From: JBBTTE01 sp038064395
Lineage (GTDB): Bacteria; Patescibacteriota; Saccharimonadia; Saccharimonadales; UBA4665
NCBI GenBank assembly: GCA_038064395.1
Contig: JBBTTE010000003.1
Coordinates: forward strand, 482,000 to 545,999
Length of the DNA: 64,000 nucleotides
Direction of reading: 5' to 3'
The notes beneath the pieces are model-generated. The model was not told where the DNA came from. It did no database searches and saw nothing but the letters and a program-made list of their open reading frames with translations. A program made the position numbers and the translations under genes. Each line of letters opens with the position of its first letter. Positions within the stretch are counted from its first letter, which is position 1. Of this stretch, positions 8,458 to 17,976 are shown piece by piece.

Positions 8458-10935
8458 ATGATGCCCAACTCACCAGACTTTCAAGAGTTTCTTAATCACT
8501 TGACCAACAATGCGCTTCAGAGCCTGAAGCACGCTGACGCTATCGCGCGCAGCTTCGGTAGTGCCTATGTTGGAACTGAACACTTGCTGCTGGGCATGTT
8601 GGCGCAAGATGGCAGTATGGGTGCCAAAATCCTAGAAGGTGCTGGTGTTACTCTCGATCGAGCCCGAATTGCTCTTAACGTTGCTCCTAAGACCCTAGTT
8701 ATCAATGTAGGTGCCAAAGGTCTTAGCGAAACGGCCAAGCTAACTCTTAAGATGGCCTACGACATCGCTCAAGATTATTCACAAGACTACTGCGGTACCG
8801 AGCACATTCTGCACAGCATCCTCTCGCAGAAGAACGCCCGTGCAACTATCTTACTTCGGGACATGAATATCAACGTCGACGGGCTAACCAGTGAGCTAGA
8901 TCAATTCTTAAGCCGCCAGCAGTATGAAGAGCAAGAACTTGGCACTGATGGTCAGCGTCGTCCTAAGAAGGTCAAGAAGTCAGCTCTAGACTTCTTCGGA
9001 ACCGATCTAACTCTAGAGGCTCGTCAGGGTAAACTCGATCCTGTAGTTGGTCGAGATAATCAAATTCGCCGCGTCATTACGATTCTTAACCGTCGCACCA
9101 AGAACAATCCAGTGCTAATTGGCGAGCCAGGTGTCGGCAAGACCGCTATCGTAGAGGGTTTAGCCCAGCGCATTGTTGCTGAGGATGTGCCTGATAGCTT
9201 GCTCGATAAGCGCATTATTACTCTAGATCTAGCGGGTATGATCGCTGGCACTAAGTATCGTGGCGAGTTCGAAGAGCGTCTCAAGAAAGTCATCGCCGAA
9301 CTCGAGAAAGAGAGCAAGACGATTGTCTTCATCGACGAGCTACACTTGATCGTTGGCGCTGGCGCAGCCGAGGGCGCCATGGACGCTGGTAACATCCTTA
9401 AGCCAGCCCTAGCCCGTGGCAAGATCCAATTAATCGGCGCTACAACCACTGTCGAATACACCAAGTACATCGAGAAGGACGCCGCACTAGAGCGTCGTTT
9501 CCAGCCGATTCAGGTGCCAGAGACTAACTTAAGCGAAACCCTTGCCATTCTGAAAGGGCTAAGAGGTCATTACGAAAAATTCCACGGTGTTAATCTCAGC
9601 GATGAGGTTCTCGAAGACGCAGTCACCTTAGCGCATCGTTACATCAACGACCGCTTCATGCCTGACAAGGCGATCGATCTAATTGACGAAACCGCTGCCC
9701 ACCTTCGTGTCGATAAGGGCAAGACTAGCCCAGAAGTTCGTGCCTTGCAGAAGGAGCTCAAGTTAGTTAATACCCAGATCGAAGAATCAGTCGAAGCCGA
9801 AGATTACGAACGGGCTGCCAAGGCCAAGACTCGTGCTTCACAGATCAATGATGAGCTAGTCAAGTTACGTGCTACTACCAAGAAAGCTAGACGACTCAAT
9901 GTTACCAGTGAAGACCTAGCTGACGTAGTTGCTCGCATGACCGGCGTACCAGTTAAGAAAGTCATCCGTAGCGAGGCTAAGTATCTGCTAACACTGGAAA
10001 AGACCCTAGGTAAGTATATCGTCGGTCAAGCTGAAGCCGTGGAAGCTGTATCCAAGGCTATCCGCCGTAATCGAAGCGGCATCGGCAGCGATAAGCGCCC
10101 AATCGGTTCATTCATCTTCCTTGGCCCTACTGGTGTAGGTAAGACAGAGCTTGCGCGCGTCCTAGCCCGCGAGTTCTTCGGTAGCGAGAACGCTCTGGTT
10201 AAGATCGATATGTCCGAGTTCGGTGAACACCACAACGTGTCACGTCTAGTTGGTGCTCCAGCTGGTTATGTTGGCTACGACGAAGGTGGTCAATTAACCG
10301 ACAAGATCCGTCGCCAACCTTACAGCCTAGTCTTATTCGACGAAATCGAGAAAGCCCACCCAGACGTCTTCAATATGATGCTTCAAATGCTAGAAGACGG
10401 TTACTTAACCGATGCTAAAGGTCGACGTATCGACTTCACCAACACGATCGTCATCATGACTAGCAACATCGGTGCTGATAAGCTTCAGAAGGAAGCTAAC
10501 TTCGGCTTCCACGCTACTAAGGCAGGTGATCTTAAGGATCTTGACGCCTTGCATGAAGCTAACAAGACGCGTGTCCAAGATGAGCTTAAGAAGATGATGC
10601 GGCCAGAGCTACTTAATCGCATCGACAAGACAATTGTTTTCCGCGCGCTGACGCAAAAAGACATTTACCGAATTATCGACCTTCAGATAGACGAGCTCAA
10701 GGCACGTCTTCAGCGTAAGGGTTTGAGTTTGCAACTCAGCAATAGCGCTAAGCAGTATTTGCTAGATAACGGCTATGACGCCAAGAACGGCGTGCGTCCG
10801 CTAAGACGCCTGATTCAGGACACCATTGAAGACCACCTAGCTCTTGATTTACTCGATGAAAAGTACGAAAAAGGTGATATTATTCAGGTAGCCTCCAAGC
10901 GCGGCGCTCTGTCTTATGCAACCACCAACGAATAA
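8458..10935 (+). CDS. clpC: ClpC-type AAA+ unfoldase of the Clp protease
   Basis: ClpC unfolds substrates and feeds them to ClpP. The 825-residue protein has the duplicated Clp N domain (about 1-150), AAA1 with Walker A GEPGVGKT (from residue 222) and FIDELH, a UVR-like middle segment around EAEDYERAAKAK, and AAA2 with GPTGVGKT (from about 556) and LVLFDEIEKAHPDV. This order and the UVR segment mark ClpC rather than ClpB or ClpA. Two adjacent ATGs exist (8458, 8461); both fit a leaderless transcript. Regulation by HrcA is indicated by the CIRCE element, as for clpP at 26072. The next gene overlaps its 3' end by 20 nt. Confidence 0.97.
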   Translation: MMPNSPDFQEFLNHLTNNALQSLKHADAIARSFGSAYVGTEHLLLGMLAQDGSMGAKILEGAGVTLDRARIALNVAPKTLVINVGAKGLSETAKLTLKMAYDIAQDYSQDYCGTEHILHSILSQKNARATILLRDMNINVDGLTSELDQFLSRQQYEEQELGTDGQRRPKKVKKSALDFFGTDLTLEARQGKLDPVVGRDNQIRRVITILNRRTKNNPVLIGEPGVGKTAIVEGLAQRIVAEDVPDSLLDKRIITLDLAGMIAGTKYRGEFEERLKKVIAELEKESKTIVFIDELHLIVGAGAAEGAMDAGNILKPALARGKIQLIGATTTVEYTKYIEKDAALERRFQPIQVPETNLSETLAILKGLRGHYEKFHGVNLSDEVLEDAVTLAHRYINDRFMPDKAIDLIDETAAHLRVDKGKTSPEVRALQKELKLVNTQIEESVEAEDYERAAKAKTRASQINDELVKLRATTKKARRLNVTSEDLADVVARMTGVPVKKVIRSEAKYLLTLEKTLGKYIVGQAEAVEAVSKAIRRNRSGIGSDKRPIGSFIFLGPTGVGKTELARVLAREFFGSENALVKIDMSEFGEHHNVSRLVGAPAGYVGYDEGGQLTDKIRRQPYSLVLFDEIEKAHPDVFNMMLQMLEDGYLTDAKGRRIDFTNTIVIMTSNIGADKLQKEANFGFHATKAGDLKDLDALHEANKTRVQDELKKMMRPELLNRIDKTIVFRALTQKDIYRIIDLQIDELKARLQRKGLSLQLSNSAKQYLLDNGYDAKNGVRPLRRLIQDTIEDHLALDLLDEKYEKGDIIQVASKRGALSYATTNE

Positions 10936-11926
10936 ACTCTCATCCCCTCCCAAGCATCACCTTAGAAGCCTGCTTTTGCTCATACTTTGGCTGGCTCTGC
11001 TTGGCTTAATCGCCGCCAACCGTCAAGACATAATTGATTGGTACAAACTCAGACAATACCAGGCGCCAGCACCTGTTTCGCAATTGGCTACCGAATCTAC
11101 GATGACCGACTTTGCGCGCAAAGTTTTCTACGTCAACGCTCCGGCGATCCAAGACAAAGCTAGCTTCGCTAAGGAGTGTTTAAGCCAAGGCAACAAGCAA
11201 GAACAGACCATTGTTCTAGGCTGCTATCACAGCAATCAGAACGGTATATTCTTAATGAAAGTGTCAGACCCACGCCTCAACGGTGTCCAGCAAGTTACGG
11301 CAGCTCATGAGATGCTGCATGGCGCCTATGACCGCTTGAACAGTTCAGACAGATCAAAAGTCGATGCCATGCTGATGGATTACTACAAGAATGACCTGCA
11401 TGACCAGCGGATTATCGATACTATAGCAGCCTACAAGAAGTCCGAGCCGAACGATATCGTCAACGAAATGCACTCTATATTCGGCAGCGAAGTTAGTAAC
11501 CTGCCAAGTGGACTCGAACAGTACTACAAGCGTTACTTCTCCGACCGTGCCCAGGTTGTGGCCTTTGCCGATCAGTATCAAGCCGAGTTTACTTCTCGTC
11601 AGACAGTCGTAGCCCAAGCCGATGCCAAGCTTGATATTCTCAAGCAGCAAATCAGCGATTCAGAGGCGAGCCTCAAGAGCCAGCAAGCTACGATAGAAGC
11701 CAAGAAGAACGCCCTTAACTCACTGAAGGCAAGTGGGGACTTCGCCGCCTATAACGCTGGCGTCGTCAGTTATAACGTCCTAGTCAATGTCTATAACGGA
11801 GAAGTCGGTAACCTACGTAGTCTGATCAGTCAGTACAACTCCTTAGTAGCTAGCCGCAATGCCACAGCCTTAGAAGCTAACCAATTATCAAAAGAGCTCA
11901 GCAACGACACCGCCACAATTAACTAA
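10916..11926 (+). CDS. Membrane-anchored protein with HExxH motif
   Basis: A 336-residue protein with one N-terminal membrane segment (LLLLILWLALLGLIA, about residues 19-33), so the bulk lies outside the membrane. It carries TAAHEMLHGAYDRL, an HExxH motif as in zincin metalloproteases, near residue 127. The C-terminal third (about 225-330) is rich in Gln, Ala, Ser and Lys in a heptad-like pattern and is probably coiled-coil. I do not recognise the family; a surface metallopeptidase is a reasonable guess. The ATG lies inside the end of clpC in another frame, implying cotranscription. Confidence 0.72.
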   Translation: MQPPTNKLSSPPKHHLRSLLLLILWLALLGLIAANRQDIIDWYKLRQYQAPAPVSQLATESTMTDFARKVFYVNAPAIQDKASFAKECLSQGNKQEQTIVLGCYHSNQNGIFLMKVSDPRLNGVQQVTAAHEMLHGAYDRLNSSDRSKVDAMLMDYYKNDLHDQRIIDTIAAYKKSEPNDIVNEMHSIFGSEVSNLPSGLEQYYKRYFSDRAQVVAFADQYQAEFTSRQTVVAQADAKLDILKQQISDSEASLKSQQATIEAKKNALNSLKASGDFAAYNAGVVSYNVLVNVYNGEVGNLRSLISQYNSLVASRNATALEANQLSKELSNDTATIN

Positions 11927-11971
11927 TAGTTAATAAGTCGATGCTAAACTAGTTAGTAACTAGGAGATACT

Positions 11972-13321
11972 TTGGCCAAGAAACCGTCAGCAAGATTTGT
12001 ATGTAGTAACTGTGGAGCTGTTAGCAGTAGCTGGAGTGGCCGTTGTATGCAGTGTGGTGAATGGAATACTCTAACCGAGCAATTAACTGCTGCTACTATT
12101 GCTGGCAGCGTCGCCAAGGGTCGCGTCCTGCAGCCCCAATCAGTTGCCAAATCCGTTGCAGCTGACCAGCCCAGGCTAAAGACGGGTATGTCAGAGATAG
12201 ACGATGTCTTCGGCGGCGGCATTGTTGCTGGTAGTGTCAGTCTGATTGCTGGCCAGCCTGGAATAGGCAAGAGTACGCTATTGCTACAATTGGCTTATCT
12301 GGTGGCCTCCAAAGCATCGGTTCTGTACATCAGCGGTGAAGAATCAGAACATCAGATTGGACTCAGAGCTCAGCGTCTGGGCACGCTCAGGTCTGATCTG
12401 CAGCTTACAACTAGTACTTCAGCAGATGATATTGCGGCTACGATCGCCGGTGGCGAATACAAGTTGGTTATAGTGGATTCCATACAGACTGTTACATGTA
12501 GTGCCATCGCTTCGGCAGCTGGGACTGTCTCCCAGATTACCAATGCCACACAACTCCTTACTCTGGCAGCCAAGCAGAGCAATACGGCAATTATTATGGT
12601 TGGTCACGTCACCAAGGAAGGCTCTATTGCTGGCCCAAAGGTGTTAGAACATGTTGTAGACGTTGTTTTACAGCTGGAAGGTGACAGATACGGCGGATTT
12701 AAGTTGATAAGAGCAATTAAGAACAGATTCGGCTCTACTAACGAGGCTGGCATCTTCGAGATGGTTGAACAGGGCCTCAAACCCGTTGAGAACCCTTCAG
12801 CCGCGCTTTTGGCCGAAAGACGTGTATCTGACGGCTCTGTAGTCCTAGCCACCCTAGAGGGCACTAGACCGCTTCTAGTAGAAGTTCAGGCCCTCGTGAA
12901 TAAGACCAGCTACGGCTACCCGAAGCGGGCTGCTAGCGGCTTTGATCTGAATCGCCTCAATCTGTTGGTTGCTATGCTAGAGCGTCGCACTAAGCTCAAG
13001 TTGGCCGAGTATGACATATATATAAATATCGTCGGCGGAATCAAGATAACTGAGCCTGCTGCGGATCTAGCCATCTGTCTGGCCATAGGCTCGGCTGCCA
13101 AGGGCTTGCAGCTTAAGCGTAACTCTGTTGTCTTCGGTGAAGTTGGTCTATCGGGTGAGGTTCGCCATGTGCCACATGTCGACAAGCGACTGGCTGAGGC
13201 CAAGAAGCTAGGCTTCGACGGCGCGATTGGCCCCAACAACAAGACCTCTAAGAAGCTAACTGGCCTTCACGGCGTCAGTGATGTTCGTGATGCGCTTAAC
13301 AAGTTCCTTGAGAAGGATTAG
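11972..13321 (+). CDS. radA: DNA repair protein RadA
   Basis: RadA is a RecA-like ATPase that promotes branch migration during recombinational repair. It has an intact N-terminal zinc ribbon (CSNCG and CMQCG, about residues 10-30), Walker A GQPGIGKST near 94, the RadA signature KNRFGSTNE and the C-terminal Lon-protease-like domain (DLAICLAIGSAA). It starts with TTG, supported by AGGAG 6 nt upstream. At its 3' end it overlaps the convergent PBP gene by 4 nt. Its zinc ribbon is retained, unlike several others in this window. Confidence 0.96.
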   Translation: MAKKPSARFVCSNCGAVSSSWSGRCMQCGEWNTLTEQLTAATIAGSVAKGRVLQPQSVAKSVAADQPRLKTGMSEIDDVFGGGIVAGSVSLIAGQPGIGKSTLLLQLAYLVASKASVLYISGEESEHQIGLRAQRLGTLRSDLQLTTSTSADDIAATIAGGEYKLVIVDSIQTVTCSAIASAAGTVSQITNATQLLTLAAKQSNTAIIMVGHVTKEGSIAGPKVLEHVVDVVLQLEGDRYGGFKLIRAIKNRFGSTNEAGIFEMVEQGLKPVENPSAALLAERRVSDGSVVLATLEGTRPLLVEVQALVNKTSYGYPKRAASGFDLNRLNLLVAMLERRTKLKLAEYDIYINIVGGIKITEPAADLAICLAIGSAAKGLQLKRNSVVFGEVGLSGEVRHVPHVDKRLAEAKKLGFDGAIGPNNKTSKKLTGLHGVSDVRDALNKFLEKD

Positions 13322-16300
13322 TTAACTGTAGTCTGGATCGTCGTACCTTCGGCATCTTTGAGGGTAACCGAGACACCCGATCCTGCTAGGCCAATGGATG
13401 CACTGCAAGAGTTATTGTTTGTTGATGGACAAAGTGGCAAGTTGTTACTTGTTCGATAGACACTATAGGCTGGGCTGCCACCGCTCCAAGAGTAATTGAC
13501 CAAGCTGCCATTTATGATAGCTGTGAAGCTTGCTAGTGGCGTGTTGGAGGTGTAGCTAAAGGCTTGGCTAGCAGTTCCTTGGTAGAGGACGCTGTCAGTC
13601 ACACTGACACTTAGAGTTCCGCTTCCCGAAGATGTCGGCTTGTATGCGAACGATGATGTATGTGGCGAGTCGCTAACGTTTTCGGTGTGGATTGTTTGGC
13701 CGTCCAGTGTGAAGGTGATCGTGCCAGGGAACTGGGCGTATTGCGGGTCGCTGAGTGGGTGAGTGCCTTGGGTGACGGTGGCGGTTATAGTACAGCCGCT
13801 GCTTGGACACTCGCTTGGTGCTGTCAGGGTAACTGTCGGCGGGCTGTCATTACAGTTATGAACGTCGTCATTGGCAGATGCGTTGGTGCCACTTGTGCCC
13901 GAGCTACCAGTACCGATGCTCGTCTTACCGCCGTTGAAGATATCAATGTTCCATGAGGCGGCATTGCCATTAGCGGCTACATTCTTAGCTAGAGGTGGTG
14001 TACAGGAGGTAGCTACCTTATTGGAGACCTTGTCGATTGTCTGTGACGAGTTCTTGCTTGAAGCGCTACCGCCTATGTACCAACCTGGATATAGGTCGTT
14101 GGTTGGGCTTGGCTCTACGTCGCCGAAGTTAATGTGATTGCGGACTATGAAGGCTGGAGATGACTTGATTGTCGTTGGTTGAGTCCAGTTAGCTGCCTTA
14201 TCGTTCTGGTGAGCGTATTCCATCCAGCCTCGAGTCATGGGTTCGGTTAGGTTCTCCATTGAACTCTTCAAAGGCACGCGACGAGTGTGGTGGCCGACCC
14301 AACTAACCAGAGCGTACTTGGTAGACCAACTAGTCATCAGACCGTCGTAGCCATCGTTGGTGGTACCTGTCTTGACGGCGAACTTCCAGCCGTTGTAGCG
14401 GTGGAACTTGTAGCCACCACGGCCTAGAGCGGTACAGTTTGTCTCCGTACAACTACCAGGCAAATAGCTGGCACGCGGGTCAGACGCCATGTCGTTCACA
14501 ATGTATGCTGAATCGGCTTTGATGACCTGGTTAGCTTTGGGTTGCTTCCACTGATATAACGGTTGGTTAGACGCATCCGTGATCTTAAGAATGTAGGTGC
14601 GCGGAATAGCTTTGCCAAGACGAGCTAGACTGGCTAGGCCATTAACGTGATCGTCAAGGTGCAGGAAGGCACCGTCACCAATCGCTGAGGCGCCGTAACA
14701 TTGAGTTGTTTGAGTTAGCTCTTCGTCAGCGTAACAGTTGTATGGCTTCTTGTGCTTGGACTGAGCATACTTATTGTCCATTAGTGCCGAAGCAGTGCTT
14801 ATAACCTTATTAACTGAGTCTACACGGCCACTGCTCTTGTCGTTTGGCACTGATGAAAGCATGGCTTTCACGGCTGGCACGTTACGTGAGCCGCCTAAGG
14901 CGTAGCGCAGAGTCAATGGGCCAGGGTACTTGAAGTCGTAGTCTTGTAGACAGTTGCCGCCGTTCTTAGGCAAAGCTTTGTTGGTACATGGGTAACCAGG
15001 CAAGGCCCCCTGAGTGTCGTAGAGAACGGAACCTGCACCAACATTGTTATTGTTGTTAATCAGAGTCGTATAGTCGTACGGTTTGAAACTCGAGCCAGGC
15101 GGTATAAGAATACCGGCCGCATAGTTGTTCTGCCCGTACTCTTCGTTATTGAAGTCCGTGCCACCGACAAGCGAGACGATCTGACCCGTCTTAACATCTT
15201 CGGCCACCATCGCCTCTTGGTCGGCGCCGTAGCGCTTAACATTGGCTAGGTTAGAGGCTACCAGCTGCTCGGCCTTAGTCTGGAGATTCATATCTAGTGT
15301 AGTTATGACTGACCACCCACCTCTCTGTACGGTTGTTGCGCCGTAGGTTTGCTCTAATTCGTGCTTGGCAGCCAGAACAAAATAAGGCGCCTTAATGTTA
15401 GAGAACTTAGGTGCTTGCTCGTGGACTTGCGCCAAAACATCAACCTTCTTGGCGTCGATAGCCTGCTGCTTGGTTATATAACCCTGAGTTACCATTCGGT
15501 CAATAATGTAGTGCTGTCTGCCTATCAGGGCTTCGGGGTTGAACGTATCGCCAGTCACTGCTGGGTTGTACTTATTGCCTGCGTAAGGCGAGTAATAGCT
15601 CGGCGATTGCGGGATTGCGGCCAGCATGGTTGCTTGAGCTAATGTCAGGTGCTTGGCATCGGTTTGGAAGTAGTCGCGGGCTGCGCTTTCGACGCCGTAT
15701 TCTTGTCCGCCATAAGGTGCGATGTTGAGATATCCAGTCAAGACGTCATCCTTAGAGTATTCACGTTCAAGCTCAACGGCTAGAATGAGCTCTTTGACTT
15801 TGCGGGTTATCGTGCGGTTATCGGTCCAGTTCTCATTGAGCTTAACCAATTGCTGGGTAATCGTCGAACCACCTTGAACGGCGCCGCTGCCGCCTGTGAC
15901 GTCACGTACAGCAGCACGCATAATGCCGCGAACATCAAAGGCTCCATGTTTGTAAAAGTCCTTGTCCTCAACAGCTACGGTCGCTTGTCTAATGTAAGGT
16001 GACATTTCTTTGCTGTCGACAGGAATACGTTTGACTGAGTTGTAATCGTTGAATAAGACGGTCTTGCCAGTTCGGTCGTAATAAGTGATGTTGCCGCCTA
16101 AGCTAGCGCCAGAGAGATTCTTGATCTTAGGCAAATCCTTACGGAAGTAAGCGAACAGACCAATTGTCAGGAAGAAACCAATGACTACAGAAGCGCCAAC
16201 AATCTTTAGTGCCATGATGCCACCTTCGCGGCTGAACCAGTAAGCGGCTACTCGCTTAGGATGCATTCTATATAAAATGCGCTGCAAGCGATCCTTGGGT

Positions 16301-16455
16301 AGTGTTGCTAGATAGGCGGCCTTAGCGGCCGACCTAGCGGCATTCTTGGCCTTTGACCTGTCGCCTAATGACCGATTCAGCTTGATGGTTTTGCCGCTTT
16401 TGGTCGTAACTGTATTAATAGACCGACGGTTGCGGCCAGTATTTCGCTTGCTCAT
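13318..16455 (-). CDS. Class A penicillin-binding protein (PBP1A-like)
   Basis: A bifunctional murein synthase of 1045 residues. It has a basic cytoplasmic N-terminus, one membrane anchor (about 81-105, IVGASVVIGFFLTIGLFAYF), a GT51 glycosyltransferase domain (VEDKDFYKHGAFDVRG, GGSTITQQLVKL) and a transpeptidase domain with SSFK in PPGSSFKPY (active Ser), SRN in GGSRNVPAVKAM and KTGTT. The C-terminal roughly 200 residues are Ser/Thr/Gly-rich with Ig-like character and several cysteines, longer than usual and probably wall-exposed. TATAAT (16492-16497, minus strand) lies about 37 nt before the ATG. It is divergent from tyrS. Confidence 0.94.
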   Translation of the reverse strand: MSKRNTGRNRRSINTVTTKSGKTIKLNRSLGDRSKAKNAARSAAKAAYLATLPKDRLQRILYRMHPKRVAAYWFSREGGIMALKIVGASVVIGFFLTIGLFAYFRKDLPKIKNLSGASLGGNITYYDRTGKTVLFNDYNSVKRIPVDSKEMSPYIRQATVAVEDKDFYKHGAFDVRGIMRAAVRDVTGGSGAVQGGSTITQQLVKLNENWTDNRTITRKVKELILAVELEREYSKDDVLTGYLNIAPYGGQEYGVESAARDYFQTDAKHLTLAQATMLAAIPQSPSYYSPYAGNKYNPAVTGDTFNPEALIGRQHYIIDRMVTQGYITKQQAIDAKKVDVLAQVHEQAPKFSNIKAPYFVLAAKHELEQTYGATTVQRGGWSVITTLDMNLQTKAEQLVASNLANVKRYGADQEAMVAEDVKTGQIVSLVGGTDFNNEEYGQNNYAAGILIPPGSSFKPYDYTTLINNNNNVGAGSVLYDTQGALPGYPCTNKALPKNGGNCLQDYDFKYPGPLTLRYALGGSRNVPAVKAMLSSVPNDKSSGRVDSVNKVISTASALMDNKYAQSKHKKPYNCYADEELTQTTQCYGASAIGDGAFLHLDDHVNGLASLARLGKAIPRTYILKITDASNQPLYQWKQPKANQVIKADSAYIVNDMASDPRASYLPGSCTETNCTALGRGGYKFHRYNGWKFAVKTGTTNDGYDGLMTSWSTKYALVSWVGHHTRRVPLKSSMENLTEPMTRGWMEYAHQNDKAANWTQPTTIKSSPAFIVRNHINFGDVEPSPTNDLYPGWYIGGSASSKNSSQTIDKVSNKVATSCTPPLAKNVAANGNAASWNIDIFNGGKTSIGTGSSGTSGTNASANDDVHNCNDSPPTVTLTAPSECPSSGCTITATVTQGTHPLSDPQYAQFPGTITFTLDGQTIHTENVSDSPHTSSFAYKPTSSGSGTLSVSVTDSVLYQGTASQAFSYTSNTPLASFTAIINGSLVNYSWSGGSPAYSVYRTSNNLPLCPSTNNNSCSASIGLAGSGVSVTLKDAEGTTIQTTVN

Positions 16456-16550
16456 TGGTTGTCTGTATCCCTCATGTATAACCTTCCACCATTATACCAA
16501 ATAGCTTTAATAAAACGCCTATGTTTTATTCAGCTTATTCGTGGGTACGC

Positions 16551-16556
16551 TATACT
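16551..16556 (+). promoter_or_regulatory. -10 element of tyrS, leaderless
   Basis: TATACT (16551-16556) is followed by 6 nt and ATG 16563. This decides the tyrS start: the in-frame ATG at 16521 lies upstream of the promoter. Confidence 0.65.
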
Positions 16557-16562
16557 ATTCTC

Positions 16563-17807
16563 ATGACGCTCTCTCAAGAACTCTCGTGGCGTGGTCTTGT
16601 TAATCAAACCACCTACAAAGACATTTCATCTCTAGACGGTGATCCTATTACTTTTTACTGGGGTGTCGACCCAAGTTCTGACTCCATGACAATCGGTAAT
16701 CTGGCAGCCGCCATGATGGTCAAATCGTTCATGAGACACGGACACAAGGCGGTTCTTCTGATTGGTGGCGCGACCGGTCTGATAGGTGATCCAGACGGCA
16801 AGAGTAGCGAACGCGACCTCAAATCTCTTGAGGAGGTTGAGCACAACAAACAGGCGATAATCAATCAATACAAGCAGATATTCGAAGGCCAGAACTTCGA
16901 TGTGGTCGACAATTATGACTGGTTCAAAGACATGAATTATCTTGATTTCCTTCGTGATACTGGTAAGCACGTACCAATGCGCCAAATGTTATCCCGCGAT
17001 TTTGTCCAGACTCGTCTAAGCGAAAACGGTGCTGGCATCAGTTATGCCGAGTTCAGCTATGTGCTTATACAGGCCTATGACTTCCTTCACTTATATGAGC
17101 AAAACAGCGTAACACTCCAAGTTTGTGGTTCTGATCAGTGGGGTAACAGCATTGCGGGTGTCGATCTAATCCGCCGCAAAACTGGTGGCGAAGCCAATGT
17201 CTACTCGGTGCCGCTAGTCGTTAATAAGTCCACCGGTGTTAAGTTCGGCAAGAGTGAGGACGGTGCGATCTGGCTCGACGCTAACAAGACTAGCGCCTAC
17301 AAGTTCTATCAATTCTGGCTTAATGTTGATGACGAAAGCGTTGAATCATACCTCAAAATCTTCACCGAGCTAAGCCAAGACGATATTCAAGCCATCATGC
17401 AGCAATTCACAGATAACAGAGGCGAAAGAGCTGCTCAGAGGGCTTTGGCGTTTGAAGCTACCAAGCTGGTTCACGGACAAGAATCTGCCGACGCTGTTAA
17501 GCTAATATCCGAAGTGCTATCCGGTGGTGAAGACCCGCACGAGTTTGGCGCTAGAGAATTCGATATTCTTGAAAAAGAATTTCCAACAGCTCAAGTTCCA
17601 AGAGAAATGAACCCCGAAAACATAGTAAATGCACTTGTCGATACGAATCTAGCGTCGTCAAAGAGCGAAGCAAGACATTTTCTAGCTAGCGGAGCAGTTT
17701 ATATTAACAAAGTAAAAATGCCCGAAAGTTATCGTTTTGACTCTGATTCCAATCGTGCCGTCATCAAGCGCGGCAAGAATAGCTATGCAGTCCTAAAAAT
17801 AGTTTGA
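16563..17807 (+). CDS. tyrS: Tyrosyl-tRNA synthetase
   Basis: Charges tRNA-Tyr. The 414-residue protein shows the class I HIGH-like motif in DPSSDSMTIGNL, the Tyr-binding segment QAYDFLHLYE with GSDQWGN, the KMSKS equivalent KFGKS, and a C-terminal S4 RNA-binding domain (VDTNLASSKSEARHFLASGA). I place the start at 16563 because the segment to 16521 would have to be translated from within the promoter and adds 14 residues (MFYSAYSWVRYTIL) not expected in the family. Confidence 0.96.
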   Translation: MTLSQELSWRGLVNQTTYKDISSLDGDPITFYWGVDPSSDSMTIGNLAAAMMVKSFMRHGHKAVLLIGGATGLIGDPDGKSSERDLKSLEEVEHNKQAIINQYKQIFEGQNFDVVDNYDWFKDMNYLDFLRDTGKHVPMRQMLSRDFVQTRLSENGAGISYAEFSYVLIQAYDFLHLYEQNSVTLQVCGSDQWGNSIAGVDLIRRKTGGEANVYSVPLVVNKSTGVKFGKSEDGAIWLDANKTSAYKFYQFWLNVDDESVESYLKIFTELSQDDIQAIMQQFTDNRGERAAQRALAFEATKLVHGQESADAVKLISEVLSGGEDPHEFGAREFDILEKEFPTAQVPREMNPENIVNALVDTNLASSKSEARHFLASGAVYINKVKMPESYRFDSDSNRAVIKRGKNSYAVLKIV

Positions 17808-17858
17808 GCTTTTCCTCCAACCAAAAATCTGGCACCATACGGAATTTATATAGAAAAC

Positions 17859-17885
17859 ATATGGAAACAATATGTAATCTATATG
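17859..17885. promoter_or_regulatory. Three helically phased ATATG repeats
   Basis: ATATG occurs at 17859-17863, 17870-17874 and 17881-17885, each exactly 11 bp after the last. The 16-mer 17870-17885 is identical to 1755-1770. It lies about 90 bp upstream of the methyltransferase gene and is a candidate operator for the ribbon-helix-helix protein. A CGAGC-attac-GCTCG hairpin follows near 17900; nothing else is recognised in this 169-bp gap except a TATACT box at 17961-17966. Confidence 0.45.
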
Positions 17886-17976
17886 CCGGTCAAGAAGACG
17901 CAACGAGCATTACGCTCGCAGACATTAAGTCGACACCTATAGAAAATATGAATGTCTTGTTATACTTGTAGCAATT

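Noticed and set aside
16521..16562. An upstream ATG for tyrS adding 14 residues
   Set aside because: It lies upstream of and across the TATACT promoter; family N-termini match the 16563 start better.
17883..17942. A 19-codon ORF (MPVKKTQRAL...) overlapping the phased repeats
   Set aside because: No promoter with the 7-nt gap, no terminator and no diagnostic codon; it probably reflects chance within an AT-rich regulatory region.
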